A DNA stretch of 64,000 nt from Saccopteryx bilineata (GCF_036850765.1 NC_089495.1:197239847-197303846), one strand, 5' to 3'; shown: positions 23,546 to 34,859, numbered from the stretch's first letter. Made by a program: numbers and translations. Notes: generated by a model from the sequence alone, not told the origin.

Positions 23546-25335
23546 AGTAAGAAACTGCCTCCTTTTCTGTAACACATACCCCTTTGTGTATCACAGGCTG
23601 TTGCAAGTCCAATATCATTGCCTCGATGCATTTAAAGAGGAATTTAACATGATTATATCAAGAGATACTCAGAAAGCACTTTATGTAATTCATCAGTCGC
23701 TTCAGATAAAAACGAAGGAAAAATAGGAATAAAGGGAAACCATTTGAAAGTGATAAGTATCAATTACCAAAAGCGAACAGCAAACATGCTGGCGGGTGGA
23801 AAGCGAAAGCATCACCACGAAGGCAAGTCAGGGACGTCTGTCATACTGCTGTTTGGCCCAGGGGAACAGACACCTTGGTGAGAATTGGGCTCCTGGGCCC
23901 CGCCCCCAAAGGGGTGGGGCCTGCACTTTAACCCACCTCTCAGATTATTGTTTCACACGCTGACTTTGAGAACATCTTCTCTCCTGATATCCCCACATCA
24001 CCCTGATAGGACTGTCCCTTCCTCAGTGTTGCACCTTTGCACCTGCCGTGCCCTCCTGATAACGCCCATCCGCCTTCTGTGCCTGCAAGTTTTCAACAGC
24101 CTTAACAAGGGAAAACGGCTCTTCTCCTATATTTAGGTGGCCATCCCTAACTCCCACCCACCATGTGTGTGGTCCTGGGCACATAGTCACCCTTCATTCA
24201 TTCACCCGCTGGCTCATTCATTAGGAACCGTATTCTTGGGTTACACTGCCCTTGGTGTGTTTGCACGTCTATCTCCTCGTCGACGAGGACTGGGTGTTCC
24301 TCATCTTTCATTTCCCGGTGACTAGCTGGGTGCCCAGCACGAGTCAGGCGACGTGAGATGCTGTTGATTGTGTGAATGAATGCACACTCAGGAGGGCGTA
24401 CGTGTGAGGTTGCTGCACCCCCCCCATTTTGTTTTATCCTTCATGGAGTTCTATTACTCTGTTCTCTGGATGTTAGTTCCTACCCACTTCCATTCATTTT
24501 GAGATCAGGCTTTCATATCACATCTCTTTTGCAACTTTCTATTGGTGTTAGGTTTCAGAATGTTGAACTTGTGTATCGTGATTATACGTGTGTAATATTA
24601 ATGGACACTTCTGCGAGGAGGTGGGTGCAGTGCCCTGGGTACATCCCGGTGTAGCGACAGACTTGGGGAGGGCGTGTGACTGAAAGGATGCTTCATTTTT
24701 CACTCTGTCAGATTAGAGTCTAAACACATCGGTCGTGAATACCAGACAGAGCAAACCCATAAGTCAGAATCTGTCCCCTTAACCAGGGAAAATACAAATG
24801 AGCGTTTCCCCTCCAAAGGCGGCAAAGTTGTTTACACTTCAGTTTGAAGTTTATGCGTGAGATTTTCATACCAACCAGGTATCATGGATGGCTTGAGGCT
24901 TAGAAAAGTCTGTCTGTGATTCTGAATGCTTCTAGTCCATAAATGCATCGGAACGTTGTAAAGAAGGTGTGGAAGAGAGTGGGGAGGGGTCTCTGTTGAC
25001 AGAGAGGGTTGACCGACCAACTGCAATGTGGTGGGAAAGAGAGGTTCTGGTGGAGGTCGCTGTGATGGGCTCTTCAGATCCCCCTTCGAGAATGACGGTT
25101 ACTCCCCCATCGCCAGGATTGCTGCTGGCAGACCACTCTTTGCTAACAGCCCCTTTCTGAACTCCTCACCCTTCAGAGCTGCCTCCCCAAGGTCATCCAC
25201 ATAATCAGTCAACACAGGGGTTGAAAAGTCAACCCAGCTTCAGAACCTCCCATGGATTTGGCTCAAATCATCACTGTAACTGCACCACCACTCAGCTTCC
25301 CTTACTGCCCATTGTTTTTCCTCCTGCACCTCCTC

Positions 25336-25620
25336 TGCCCCTCCCCTCCCCATCCCTCCCCTCCCCTTCCCCTCCCCTCCCCTTCCCCTCCCTCCCCTCC
25401 CCATCCCTCCCCTCCCCTTCCCCTCCCCTCCCCTTCCCCTCCCTCCCCTCTCCATCCCTCCCCTTCCCTCCCCTCTCCTTCCCCCTTCTCCTCCCCTCCC
25501 CCTTCCCCCCTCCCCTCCCCTTCCCCCCTCTCCTCCCCCCTTCCCCTTCCCTCTCCTTCCCTCCCCTTCCCTCCCCTCCCCTCCCCTTTCCTTCCCTTCC
25601 CTTCCCTTCCCTTCCCTTCC
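25336..25620. repeat. Polypyrimidine tract (CCCCTTCCCCTCC-type)
   Basis: About 285 bases are almost entirely C and T. They are built from CCCCTCCC and CCCTTCC blocks, with a few single A bases at about 25358, 25414 and 25462 that mark a repeat period near 50 bp. Long mirror-like polypurine/polypyrimidine runs can adopt triplex (H-DNA) structure. Open frames through it on both strands are compositional. Confidence 0.95.
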
Positions 25621-25772
25621 ACAGATGTCAACCCCAAAAGCTCCTCCTAACTCATCTCCCACATGTTAATCTTTGTCTCAGCATCTAAGTCTCAGGGAAC
25701 ACACCTGTCACATTCCCTTTGGCCTTCCTTCAGTTTGACCCCTGGAGACACATGGATCTGAGCATGTAATAT

Positions 25773-26104
25773 GCCTCTCCCCTCAACATGTACATGTCAT
25801 TGCCTGTGGGCACATGTGTACCCACTGAGCCCTCCCCTCAACATGTACATGCCATTGCCTGTGGACACGTGTGTACCCACTAAGCCTTCCCCTCAACATG
25901 TACATGCCATTGCCTGTGGACACGTGTGTACCCACTAAGCCCTCCCCTCAACATGTACATGCCATTGCCTGTGGACACGTGTGTACCCACTAAGCCCCCC
26001 CTCAACATGTACATGCCATTGCCTGTGGGCACGTGTGTACCCACTAAGCCCTCCCCTCAACATGTACATGCCATTGCCTGTGGACACGTGTGTACCCACT
26101 GAGC
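25773..26104. repeat. 55-bp minisatellite, about six copies
   Basis: AACATGTACATG starts at 25785, 25840, 25895, 25950, 26004 and 26059, so the period is 55 bp (one 54). Each unit has a perfect 10-bp palindrome CATGTACATG (CATGTACATG in all six), then CCATTGCCTGTG and, in most copies, GACACGTGTGTACCCAC with a CACGTG E-box core. Copies differ at only a few sites. The array begins about 150 bp after the polypyrimidine tract. Confidence 0.95.
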
Positions 26105-26659
26105 GGGTTACCATTTTGTTGCCCACTGATGAGACATGAGCTGTAGAAAGTCCTCCCTTGGACATCGTTCATGTATAGGTGTTTGTTTCTCTCCGATGCC
26201 TGTGCTGGGCATGAGGGCTGTGCACATCCTCAGACATAGCTCCTGCCCGGGGAGAGCTCACGGTGTAGTGTAGAAAAGACTGTAGTCAGATCTTTTTGCT
26301 GAGACAGCCAGAGGGCCAGGTTTCCAAGTGCCCAGCCACAGGGCCCCTTAGCATTGAGTCATCAGGGCAGGGACGGATCTAATTCTGAAAGCGCTTGCCT
26401 TCAGTGAGTAACCCCACAGCGGGGAATGACTCTTGCAACTAGGGCTGTGGCAAAGAGAGGATTCTGAGACACACAAACTGGAAAATGCCTAAGTGCTTCA
26501 GCATGGTGCTTTTAACGGGAGGAAGTGCTTTAGTTAAGCTCCACAGTGATGGTGATGATGATAACGGTCTCATCTTATTTGTGTATGCTGCTTTATCTCT
26601 TCCAAGGTGATTTCCAGCCTATAATCTGGTTGGGCGTGGAGGTGCTTAGCAACATATTA

Positions 26660-26825
26660 TGACATAGATGACCCTGTGGTATGGGAAAGAGCCCTGGGCA
26701 TTAATGGCCCTGCGGTTTTAGTTAAGTCACTTAACTGCATCTCAGCATCAGTTTCTCCTATGTAAAATGGGGCTGACAGCACTATGTCTCTGAACTGCTG
26801 TGGTGTTTGAATGCATAGCCTCTCG
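26660..26825 (-). repeat. MIR SINE
   Basis: Antisense MIR: TTAGTTAAGTCACTTAACTG, ATCAGTTTCTCCTATGTAAA, ATGGGGCTGACAGCACTATG. Confidence 0.7.
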
Positions 26826-26829
26826 TTCC

Positions 26830-27020
26830 TAAGCATGTACTGAGCAACATCTTCATGCTACCCACCGAGCTAGGCGTTAGGTATTTAAGAAGGAATATCA
26901 TCACCCTCTCAAGGAGCTCACAGCTTAAAAGCCAACTTGGACGTGTTAGCAAAGAGTTCATAAAGCAAAGTTATACATACATGGGAAAGGAACAGTGAAG
27001 ACGTAACGCAGGAAGGAAGT
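26830..27020 (+). repeat. Ancient mammalian repeat fragment (family unassigned)
   Basis: GCATGTACTGAGCAACATCT, GAGCTAGGCGTTAGGTATTT, TCAAGGAGCTCACAGCTTAA: the same old repeat class as at 18883 and 21110. Confidence 0.5.
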
Positions 27021-27194
27021 CACTGATTCTGTGTCGAGGAAAGATCCCCTGGGCTGAAGGGTTCCTGGAATAGGGAAGCCAGATGCTTCCCTGCAGCAAT
27101 GACATCTGCACCCCGTTTTCTTTCTGGCTTCACTCTCTTAAAATAAACACACCTTTCCCAGGGAAGGAGCAGGTACGACTCCCCTCTGCACTGC

Positions 27195-27310
27195 CTAGCA
27201 GCTGTGACTTCTAAGCTCTCCGGGTTTCCACTTCCATCTGTGAGATGGGGATGATCGTGCTCAATTCACAGGGCTAGCGTAAGAAATGAAATAACATACT
27301 GCATGCGCCA
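27195..27310 (-). repeat. MIR SINE fragment
   Basis: GTTTCCACTTCCATCTGTGA, GATGGGGATGATCGTGCTCA, GGGCTAGCGTAAGAAATGAA. Confidence 0.55.
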
Positions 27311-27335
27311 GGGGAGGGGTTGTCATTCTCGAACC

Positions 27336-27632
27336 CAGTGGTCCCCAACCTTTTTTGGGCCACGGACTGGTTTAATGTCAGAAAATATTTTCACGGACCG
27401 GCCTTTAGGGTGGGACGGATAAATGTATCACGTGACCGAGATAAGCATCAATAGTGAATCTTAGATGGATGTAACAGAGGGAATCTGGTCGTTTTTTTAA
27501 AATAAAACATCGTTCAGACTTAAATATAAATAAAACGGAAATAATGTAAGTTTTTTATTCTTTCTCTGCGGACCGATACCAAGTGGCCCACGGACCGGTA
27601 CCAGTCCGCGGCCCAGGAGTTGGGGACCACTG
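27336..27632. mobile_element. Non-autonomous hAT element (297 bp)
   Basis: Left end CAGTGGTCCCCAACCTTTTT; right end ACCAGTCCGCGGCCCAGG followed by AGTTGGGGACCACTG. The outer inverted repeats are CAGTGGTCCCCAAC-class on both sides. Candidate 8-bp target copies are CTCGAACC and CTCTAAAT, which agree at five of eight positions, so they have decayed. The interior repeats 'ACGGACYGG' phrases and has no coding frame. This family is distinct from the three copies near 32-36 kb. Confidence 0.85.
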
Positions 27633-28476
27633 CTCTAAATGGTAGGACTGAGCTAGAACACAGCAGTGGTCGGGTGTGTCGGGGGAGGTGGGGCAACAGA
27701 GGTTGTGACCACCCACCTACGTGACCCGGAAGAAGTTGTCGAGTAGAACGAAGTAGAACAATTGAAAGGGTGCTCCTTAAACTTGACTAATTTTCTTTTC
27801 GGGTGGGGCACCCCTCCCCCTGGCATCCATTCCCACTGATACCAACGAGAGGGACCAAAGAGAATGAACGATTCTGGCCGGAACCACGAGGGTAGCCAAT
27901 GTCATTTTAACACAAGAAGACTTTGCAGGCCAGTAGGTAGAAAAGATGGTGGGTGATGGGAGAAGGGCTTTCCCGGATATTCCTAAATATAGAGGTTAGG
28001 GGACAGGCTTGGGTTTCGTGATGTGACTGCCGAAACCCACCTTATTAAAGGAGCCATGATTCTCAGAAGGCAGAGCGGACCCCTGTACTCGAAACAGACC
28101 GAGTGGGAACCATGCCTCCTTCCTGGGAACTGAGCTCGGAGGAGCTGCTGGAGGTTGGCGGAGGGTAGCTGGGTGAAGAGAGGGTCACCAGCCACAACCT
28201 ACAAAGAGAGGCTGGAGAATGGATTGCATTGGTCTTAACCGATGCTTAGACATTTTAAAGTTTCGGGTCATTCTAATCTGAAGCCATGATTGAGAATCAC
28301 CCCTCCAGGAGAGCTTAAGGAGCCAGGGTCATGGAATATAAACATCTGGTTTTCTTGAGGTCTCAGTCTGGCTACGAAACACTCAGCTAAGAATTTGGTC
28401 TCATGGAATCATCACATAGACATGGCTTTGGTTATGAGCCTGAGTTTGGAGGTCAGAGTCCATAGAAGATAGAATG

Positions 28477-28831
28477 TGGCCCTGGCCAGTGGCTCAATAG
28501 TAGAGCGTCACCCTGGCATATGGATGTCCCTGGGTTTGATTCCTGGGTCAGGAAACACAAGAGAAGCAACCGTCTGCTTCTCTCCCCCCTTTTCTCCCTC
28601 TTTCTCTTCCACAGCCAGTGGCTCAATTGGTTTGAGCATGGCCCTGAAGACTGAGGATGGCTCAGTTGGTCTGAGAGCATCAGCCTCAGGCACTAAAAAT
28701 AGCTCAGTTGATTAGAGCATTGGCCCCTGATGGGGATTGCCAGGTGGATCCCGATCAGGGCTCATGCAGGAGGCTGTCTCACTATCTCCCCTCCTCTCAC
28801 TTAAAAAGAAAAGAACAGGAAAGAAAAGAAA
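28477..28831 (+). repeat. Composite bat SINE with several tRNA-like modules
   Basis: A first tRNA-like unit (GGCCCTGGCCAGTGGCTCAA ... GGGTTTGATTCCTGGGTCAG) is followed by a CT tract. A series of partial A-box-like modules then follows (GCCAGTGGCTCAATTGGTTT; ATGGCTCAGTTGGTCTGAGA; ATAGCTCAGTTGATTAGAGC), then GGTGGATCCCGATCAGGGCT and an A-rich tail. A perfect 13-bp target duplication AGAAGATAGAATG flanks it (28464-28476 and 28832-28844). The same architecture occurs at 61430. Confidence 0.93.
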
Positions 28832-29859
28832 AGAAGATAGAATGCTATGGGATGGCACCATTTCTTTCCTTTAAATATTGAAGTAAACAATTCTTACGAG
28901 CCCATAAATGTGTAGACCATGTAATGAATAGCAAAGAGGCCCCAGGCTCATTTTAAAATAGTATTTAATTTCTCATAACAATCACTCCCCACAGTGGTGT
29001 TGGTGCATTATGAGGAGTGAGGACCCCTCAGCCATGATCAGTCTCCTGAGAAATATCTGTTTATAAGCATTCTCTTCATCAGTGGGCCCTCAAAGAGCCC
29101 GATACTTCTGCAGATTAAGCCTCCTTTTCTGCAGAATGAAGCAATGTTGGCCGAGCTGCTTTCTGAAGCACTTGCTCATTCCAGTGGCTTGGAACCATGG
29201 TGCGGAATATACTAAGAGGGTGGAAATTTGTGTCTATTGCAGCCACCCACGTTTTTGAAGTGGAAGAATTGAAAGATTGGTGTGGTCATTACCCTCTTTT
29301 CAATGGGAGACTTGATTTTTTTAAAGAGTGAAAATACGGTTTTATGAAGGTTATAAACCAAGTTGAGCCTCAAGACTAATAAGGCAAGCTTGTTTGTGTT
29401 GGCAAACAGCAACAAGGCACTTTTGGGGGGATGGGGAAAAAAAGCTAAAATAATCTGTATTTTTACCTTTGTCTTTCTTTCTCCTGTTGTTTACAATTTG
29501 GACGTCTGTCGCTCAGTTGACCACTGATGAAAAAAAAAAATCTAAGCTCAAATATGGTTGAAAAGGGATCTTATCCTCTGCTGTTGTCTTTGCTCTGAGC
29601 AGCAATATCACGATGGAAATGTGGGCTCAGGCTTTTCCAGGAGATCCGTGGCTCATTTACCATGTACACATCTGCTAGATTACCACGTCGGGGGTTTTTT
29701 TAGCCACTGAGGCTCGGTGCCGTTTACTCAATAAATGACACTTTGGTAATCTCGCCCCCCACTGCTGAATGGTATTAAACTGTGCTTCTGCCTTGGCTCT
29801 GAGCGGCGAGGACAACAGGGCAGTGTGGACCACTGCGTGTGGGTCTGAGTCCCGGACTC

Positions 29860-30025
29860 GGCCACTTTCTAACCTAAGTCCTCTGAGCTTTCTGTTCCCG
29901 CTGTGAGGGAGGGGCCGTTGTTCCAAATGCGGAGGGTGGCGGCAGGGTTGCCAGGGTTACATAAGCTAACGCGGAACAGCGGGCTCCGTGTCTGACACGT
30001 CGTAGGCGCTCAGGACATTGTGGTT
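29860..30025 (-). repeat. MIR SINE fragment
   Basis: GTCTGAGTCCCGGACTCGGC, CACTTTCTAACCTAAGTCCT, CTGACACGTCGTAGGCGCTC: antisense MIR layout, diverged and CpG-rich. Confidence 0.55.
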
Positions 30026-30163
30026 ATCACGGTTGTGCCTCACGTTGCATGGCACTCTACCTACTGGTGCCTCGCCGTTTCCGCAGTCCTTCCGTACAGA
30101 AATCTCATGAAATCCACAAGTCAAACCGATGTGGAAGTACTTCCAATTTTATTTTTATCTTTA

Positions 30164-30360
30164 ATTTTTTTATTTTTTTTTTTAGAAAGAGATGAAGGGA
30201 GAGAGACAGGGACAGAGGGAGAGAGGAAGAAACATTGACTTGTCGTTCCACTTATTCACGCCGTCATTGGTTGCTTCCTGTGCGTGCCCGGATCAGGGGT
30301 TGAACCTGTAACCTCGGCATGTCGGGACAACGCTGTGACTAACTGAGCTGCCCGGCCAAG
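30164..30360 (-). repeat. Bat tRNA-derived SINE (short type)
   Basis: T-rich start, GAGAGAGACAGGGACAGAGG, then antisense B box GGGGTTGAACCTGTAACCTC and the reverse head CTGAGCTGCCCGGCCAAGG. More diverged than the other SINEs; no clear target duplication. Confidence 0.8.
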
Positions 30361-30726
30361 GCTAAGAAGGATTTTAAGTATAAGGAAATAAAGGCTTATC
30401 AAATCATCCCAGGAGTACAAGCCACGTGAAGAAAGGGAACCAAGGAACAGAGAGTTGCCAATTTCTGGGCCTGTGTTCTTGTCATGGGTTGGGAAGTGGG
30501 TGTCACAAGGATTCTGAAGGAGGCTATTTTACATGGTAGCAAAACTGACACCCTCAGAGGCCAGGTAGACAGGGACTCAAATAAGGTTCAACGTTGGTCC
30601 CTACCTGAAAGTTCTCACCATTGCTCCAAATTATTATAGGTGAGGGGAAAATAAAAACAACCCTGTACCAACCATTTTGTTCCTTTAAATACACTCACCG
30701 CATAAACAGGACAAGAATCAAACAAG

Positions 30727-31157
30727 CCTGACCAGGTGGTGGCGCAGTGATTAGAGCATTGGACTGGGACACGGAAGACCCAGGTTAGAATCCCCGAATC
30801 ACCAGCTTGAGTGCGGATTCATCCAGCTTCAGTGCGGGCTCATCCAGTTTGAGTGCGGGCTCATCCAGCTTGAGCGCGGGCTCACCAGCCTGAGCGCAAG
30901 GCTGCTGGCTTGAGCTCAGGGTCACTGGCCCGAGTGTGAGATAATAGATATGACCCCATGGTCACTGGCTTGAACCCAAGGTCGCTGGCTTGAGCAAGGG
31001 ATCACTGCTCAAGCCCCCACACACCCGTCAAGGCACATATGAGAAAGCAATCAATGAACACCTAAGGAGCCGCAACGAAGAATTGATGCTTCTCATCTCT
31101 CTCCCTTCCTGCCTGTCTGTCTGTATCTGTCCCTCTCTCTGACTCTTTCTGTCTCTG

Positions 31158-31201
<44 letters not shown>
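30727..31201 (+). repeat. Bat tRNA-derived SINE (long type, expanded middle, (CA)n tail)
   Basis: The head CCTGACCAGGTGGTGGCGCA leads into a body with six or more tandem phrases like CATCCAGTTTGAGTGCGGGC (about 30800-30970). It continues CAAGGCACATATGAGAAAGC, GAAGAATTGATGCTTCTCAT, a CT-rich stretch and 20+ CA units in place of an A tail. The 16-bp target duplication ACAAGAATCAARCAAG lies at 30711-30726 and 31202-31217 with one mismatch. The middle repeat appears longer than in the antisense copy at 43219. Confidence 0.93.

Positions 31202-31203
<2 letters not shown>
31159..31203. repeat. (CA)n microsatellite at a SINE 3' end
   Basis: About 22 uninterrupted CA units replace the usual SINE tail, so they formed by expansion after or during insertion. 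Confidence 0.95.
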
Positions 31204-31205
<2 letters not shown>

Positions 31206-32000
31206 GAATCAAGCAAGAACAAAAGCTCATTCATCTTTTTACAATTACATGAAATGTTATCATCTTTTTTGGAGAAGCAGAAACCAAGATTAAAGACAGG
31301 GTAGGGTGGGGGTTGTTTTGTAAACAACCCCTCTCGAGTCCCACTATTAATTTTCTAGAGTAAACCTTTGACCCTTAACATGTTTTTGTTCATGGTGTCT
31401 TATAAATAGGGCTGTGACATGAGGAGGATTTCACTCAAACTCAGCCCTGCCAGACACACAGAGAGAGAGATAAAAAATGTAGCCATGATGCTTAACATGA
31501 CCACAGGTGTCAGCTTTCACTTTCTGGATAATTGAGGTTTGGAGGCTCCCCCCCCACTCGCCCTTCCCTCTTTCGAAATAAATGGACGATGGCATTTTAG
31601 AGTCGGGCTCGTTGGTGTGCACTGGGTTTTGACTGGCCTCTCATTGACCCGGTAGATCACTCTGGGGAGTGTCAACAGCGTCACGTTGAGGCCTCTGGCC
31701 CAGGAACGGGGTGTGTCTCTCTGTCGGCCTGGGTCTGCCCCGGCTGCTTTGCATCCTATTGTAGGTCCTGTGCACGTTTTGGTGGATTTATACCTGAATG
31801 TTTTATCTTTTTTTCCTGCTGTTGTAAATGGTATGTTATTTTCCCCCCATATTCTGATTGTTTTTTATTAATATATAGAGATGATACTGATTTTGTATAT
31901 AAAAATAATAATAAATGCACATGAAACCAAAAGGAAAAGAGGTGAAGAAAAGAGCTGCCAGGTGGAGGAAAGGGGTAGCTGCATGACCGATGGAGTAGGT

Positions 32001-32685
32001 CAGGTGTCCCCAAACTACGGCCTTGCGGGCCCGCATGCGGCCCCCTGAGGCCATTTATCCAGCCCCCGCCGAACTTCCGGAAGGGGCAGTGAGAGGAGCA
32101 CAGGATGCGGATGCCGCAAAGCGCCACATCACTCACGTACAGTACTACTTCCAGTGACACGGGATGTACGCATCACGGCTCCGGAAGCATGTCATATGAC
32201 GCACATCCGGTCTGCGGCTGCGGCGCCCCACATCACCGGGAGCCGTGTGAAATAACAGCAGAAGTAGGAAGAAAGGCAGAGCACTATAACCATTACTACA
32301 CAGTACAATGGCTCCCATACTCCCCCAAATGTACAACAGCATAATGGCCCCTATAACCTCCCTTTGCCCAAAAGTCTCCCCCCACATTACTATACACCAT
32401 GTTTCCCCTATTATAAGACCCTGTCTTATATTAATTTTACCCCCAAAAGATGGGGGCCATCTTATTTTTAGTTCCTATTGAAATACTGGTCAGTTCGCTG
32501 ATTTAAATTTATTCTTTATTTTAAATATTATATTTGTTCCTATTTTGTTTTTTTACTTTAAAATAAGATATGTGCAGTGTGCAGAGGGATTTGTTCATAG
32601 GTTGTTTTTTTTTTATACTCCGGCCCTCCAGCGGTCTGAGGGACAGTGAACTGGCCCCCTGTGTAAAAAAGTTTGGGGACCCCTG
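32001..32685. mobile_element. Non-autonomous hAT element, longest copy (685 bp)
   Basis: Ends are CAGGTGTCCCCAAACT and AGTTTGGGGACCCCTG, flanked by a perfect 8-bp target duplication GAGTAGGT (31993-32000 and 32686-32693). It shares its left about 100 bp and right about 200 bp with the copies at 34095 and 35405. The middle (32090-32470) carries extra sequence, including CTCACGTACAGTACTACTTC (also in the 34095 copy). A segment near 32395-32470 resembles another transposon-like repeat (CATGTTTCCCCTATTATAAG, AAGACCCTGTCTTATATTAA). No transposase frame survives. Confidence 0.93.
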
Positions 32686-32859
32686 GAGTAGGTGAACTAA
32701 CCCGGGCCAGGTGCTTAGTAAAGGTCCCAACGTGAGCTCAAAATGCTAACTCCCATCTGTCTTGCCTTCTCTGATTTTGTGGTGCTCTAAACACCAGCTC
32801 TGTTCCGCCAGGGGAGGTTGTAGCCCTCGGAACCGTGCGATAATTAAGATGTTAAGACT

Positions 32860-33075
32860 TGGTCATAGGCAGGCCTGAGCTTAGAGCTTGGCTCGACCAC
32901 ATACTCGCTGTGTGGTCTCGAGCATGCCTCTCACTCTCTCTGGTCTTCAGTGTCCTACCCTGGGAGCAGGGATGATACATGATCAGGTTGTAATGTGACC
33001 ATCTCCCCGTGCCCAGCGCCTGGCCAACGCTCAGTGAGCATCCGATATCCTTGTTGTTGCTTTTGTTGTTGTTGG
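32860..33075 (-). repeat. MIR SINE
   Basis: CTTAGAGCTTGGCTCGACCA, CATACTCGCTGTGTGGTCTC, CTCTCTGGTCTTCAGTGTCC, CGTGCCCAGCGCCTGGCCAA: antisense MIR in full order. Confidence 0.7.
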
Positions 33076-33529
33076 TAAGTTACAAGGGGGGTGATTCAAG
33101 GACAGCATAAAGGACTTTCCACCAATGCCGGTCTAACAATAGAATAAGTGGAATATGAGGTAGTGAGCCTCACGTCCCAGGAGAATGGACCATCCCCTAT
33201 CCGGGATACGCCAGGGGGAGTCAGGCTTCCTGAAGGGTTGCCCCTGGTGTGGAAGTACTGCAGTTTCCTCCTTGCATGAGAAACAAGTGGCAGCCGCCCC
33301 AGGTCTCCCCAGTTACCTGGGACACTTGACCCTCAGCCACGAGGCGCTTGAGGCGGTAGACAGACATGGTACCCACGAGTAAACAGACACGGACCTGACT
33401 CACCCTTCCATCAGCTGCGGTTTATGACGGCACATTAAATGCGATGGCTTCCTCTAGGCGGCTGGTGTGTGAGACCCGTCCTCTGTAGCTCCGTGCCATC
33501 CATTCTAGCTTTCCCCCAGGAGCGCAGAC

Positions 33530-33880
33530 AGACCCGCCGCCTTCCTAGTGTACACTAATTAATTTATCTCATGCTTGTGATTTTACGGCGCTTAAGTGCT
33601 GGGAGCCTTTCTGTTGATTCTTCTCCCTGCAAAGCACCTCACGTTGCATAAAGACCATGAATCTCCGTCGCGAACGCCGTCTGTCTTGGGCCGGGCAGCG
33701 GCCCCGCCGGCTGCCTGTTGTCTTCCTGGCATGGCCTCTTCCAGCCAAAGGAACACATCCATTAATTTATCCTTAATGACATTTTGACATTCCAATCAGC
33801 CCATCAGATGTTCCTCGTGCACAACTTCTCCCACACGGCCGGGCCAGGGTGCCAGGCCACTCTTGCTGCATAATGCATGA
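33530..33880. other. Possible conserved non-coding element
   Basis: Repeat-free stretch with TAATTA-type homeodomain sites (ACTAATTAATTTATC; CCATTAATTTATCCTTAATG), a CCAAT box (ATTCCAATCAGCCC), an octamer-like TAATGCATGA and a CpG-dense middle (GTCGCGAACGCCG; GCGGCCCCGCCGG). This composition is typical of intronic enhancers of neural genes, but conservation cannot be judged from one sequence. Confidence 0.35.
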
Positions 33881-34094
33881 GACCAGTACTCTCTGACAGA
33901 CGGACGCAGCTGCTAGTCACCGACCGCACGTCCCTAACAGCCCTGCTCCCCGGTGACCCACACCGAGGCCTTCAGAGATGTGTCCTTCTATACCCGCAGT
34001 TTTCTGTGCCTGGGGGGATGCTGGTCAGCGCAAGGGGAGGTGTCCTGGTTCAGAAACACACATGCAACAGTGTACTTTGGGGGTGAAACTAGAG

Positions 34095-34580
34095 CAGGGG
34101 TCCCCAAACTACGGCCCGCGGGCCACATGCGGCCCCCTGAGGCCATTTATCCAGCCCCCACCACACATCCGGAAGGGGCACCTCTTTCATTGGTAGTCGG
34201 TGAGAGTACTGTATGTGGCGGTGCCTTGCTCACGTACAGTACTACTTCCGGTGACACGGGACGCACTCGTCACGGCTCCGGAAGTGCGTCTTATCGCTTG
34301 TTACATCTAGCAGTGACAAATATGGAACTGGACATTGACCATCTCATTAGCCAAAAGCAGGTCCATAGTTCCCATTGAAATACTGGTCAGTTTGTTGATT
34401 TAAATTTACTTGTTCTTTATTTTAAATATTGTATTTGTTCCCGTTTTGTCTTTTTACTTTAAAATAAGATATGTGCAGTGTGCATAGGGATTTGTTCACA
34501 GGTTTTTTTATAGTCTGGCCCTCCAACGGTCTGAGGGACAGTGAACTGGCCCCCTGTGTAAAAAGTTTGGGGACCCCTGA
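34095..34580. mobile_element. Non-autonomous hAT element, middle-sized copy (486 bp)
   Basis: Perfect 16-bp inverted ends CAGGGGTCCCCAAACT and AGTTTGGGGACCCCTG. Flanks AACTAGAG (34087-34094) and AGCTAGAG (34581-34588) match at seven of eight positions. The internal part has CTCACGTACAGTACTACTTC shared with the 32001 copy. A short block GAACTGGACATTGACCATCT with a 17-codon open stretch (MELDIDHLISQKQ) might be a leftover of the parental transposase gene. Confidence 0.94.
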
Positions 34581-34859
34581 GCTAGAGTATATTCAAACCC
34601 CCGCCACGCTCAGAGAATTTAAAGTTAAGCTTTAATTCCACTAATTCAGATGGAAGAAGGACCTACGGGGAGACCTAATGTCTTGAATTTTATTACTTGG
34701 CTGCTATCTTCAAAATAATGATCGCAAAGACATTGTGATAACAATGGATATCAGAGAAGAAAGGAAAATTATCCTTAATACCTTCAATCTAACACATCAG
34801 CACAGATACGCTTCCTCATCATGGTACTCACGATGCAGACACGGTTTTATTTGCTAGGT

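Noticed and set aside
25221..25688. Pro/Ser-rich and Gly/Arg/Glu-rich open frames on both strands
   Set aside because: Pure products of the polypyrimidine tract.
25773..26104. CRISPR-like appearance of regularly spaced palindromes
   Set aside because: The whole 55-bp unit is repeated, with no unique spacers, in a mammalian intron. It is a minisatellite.
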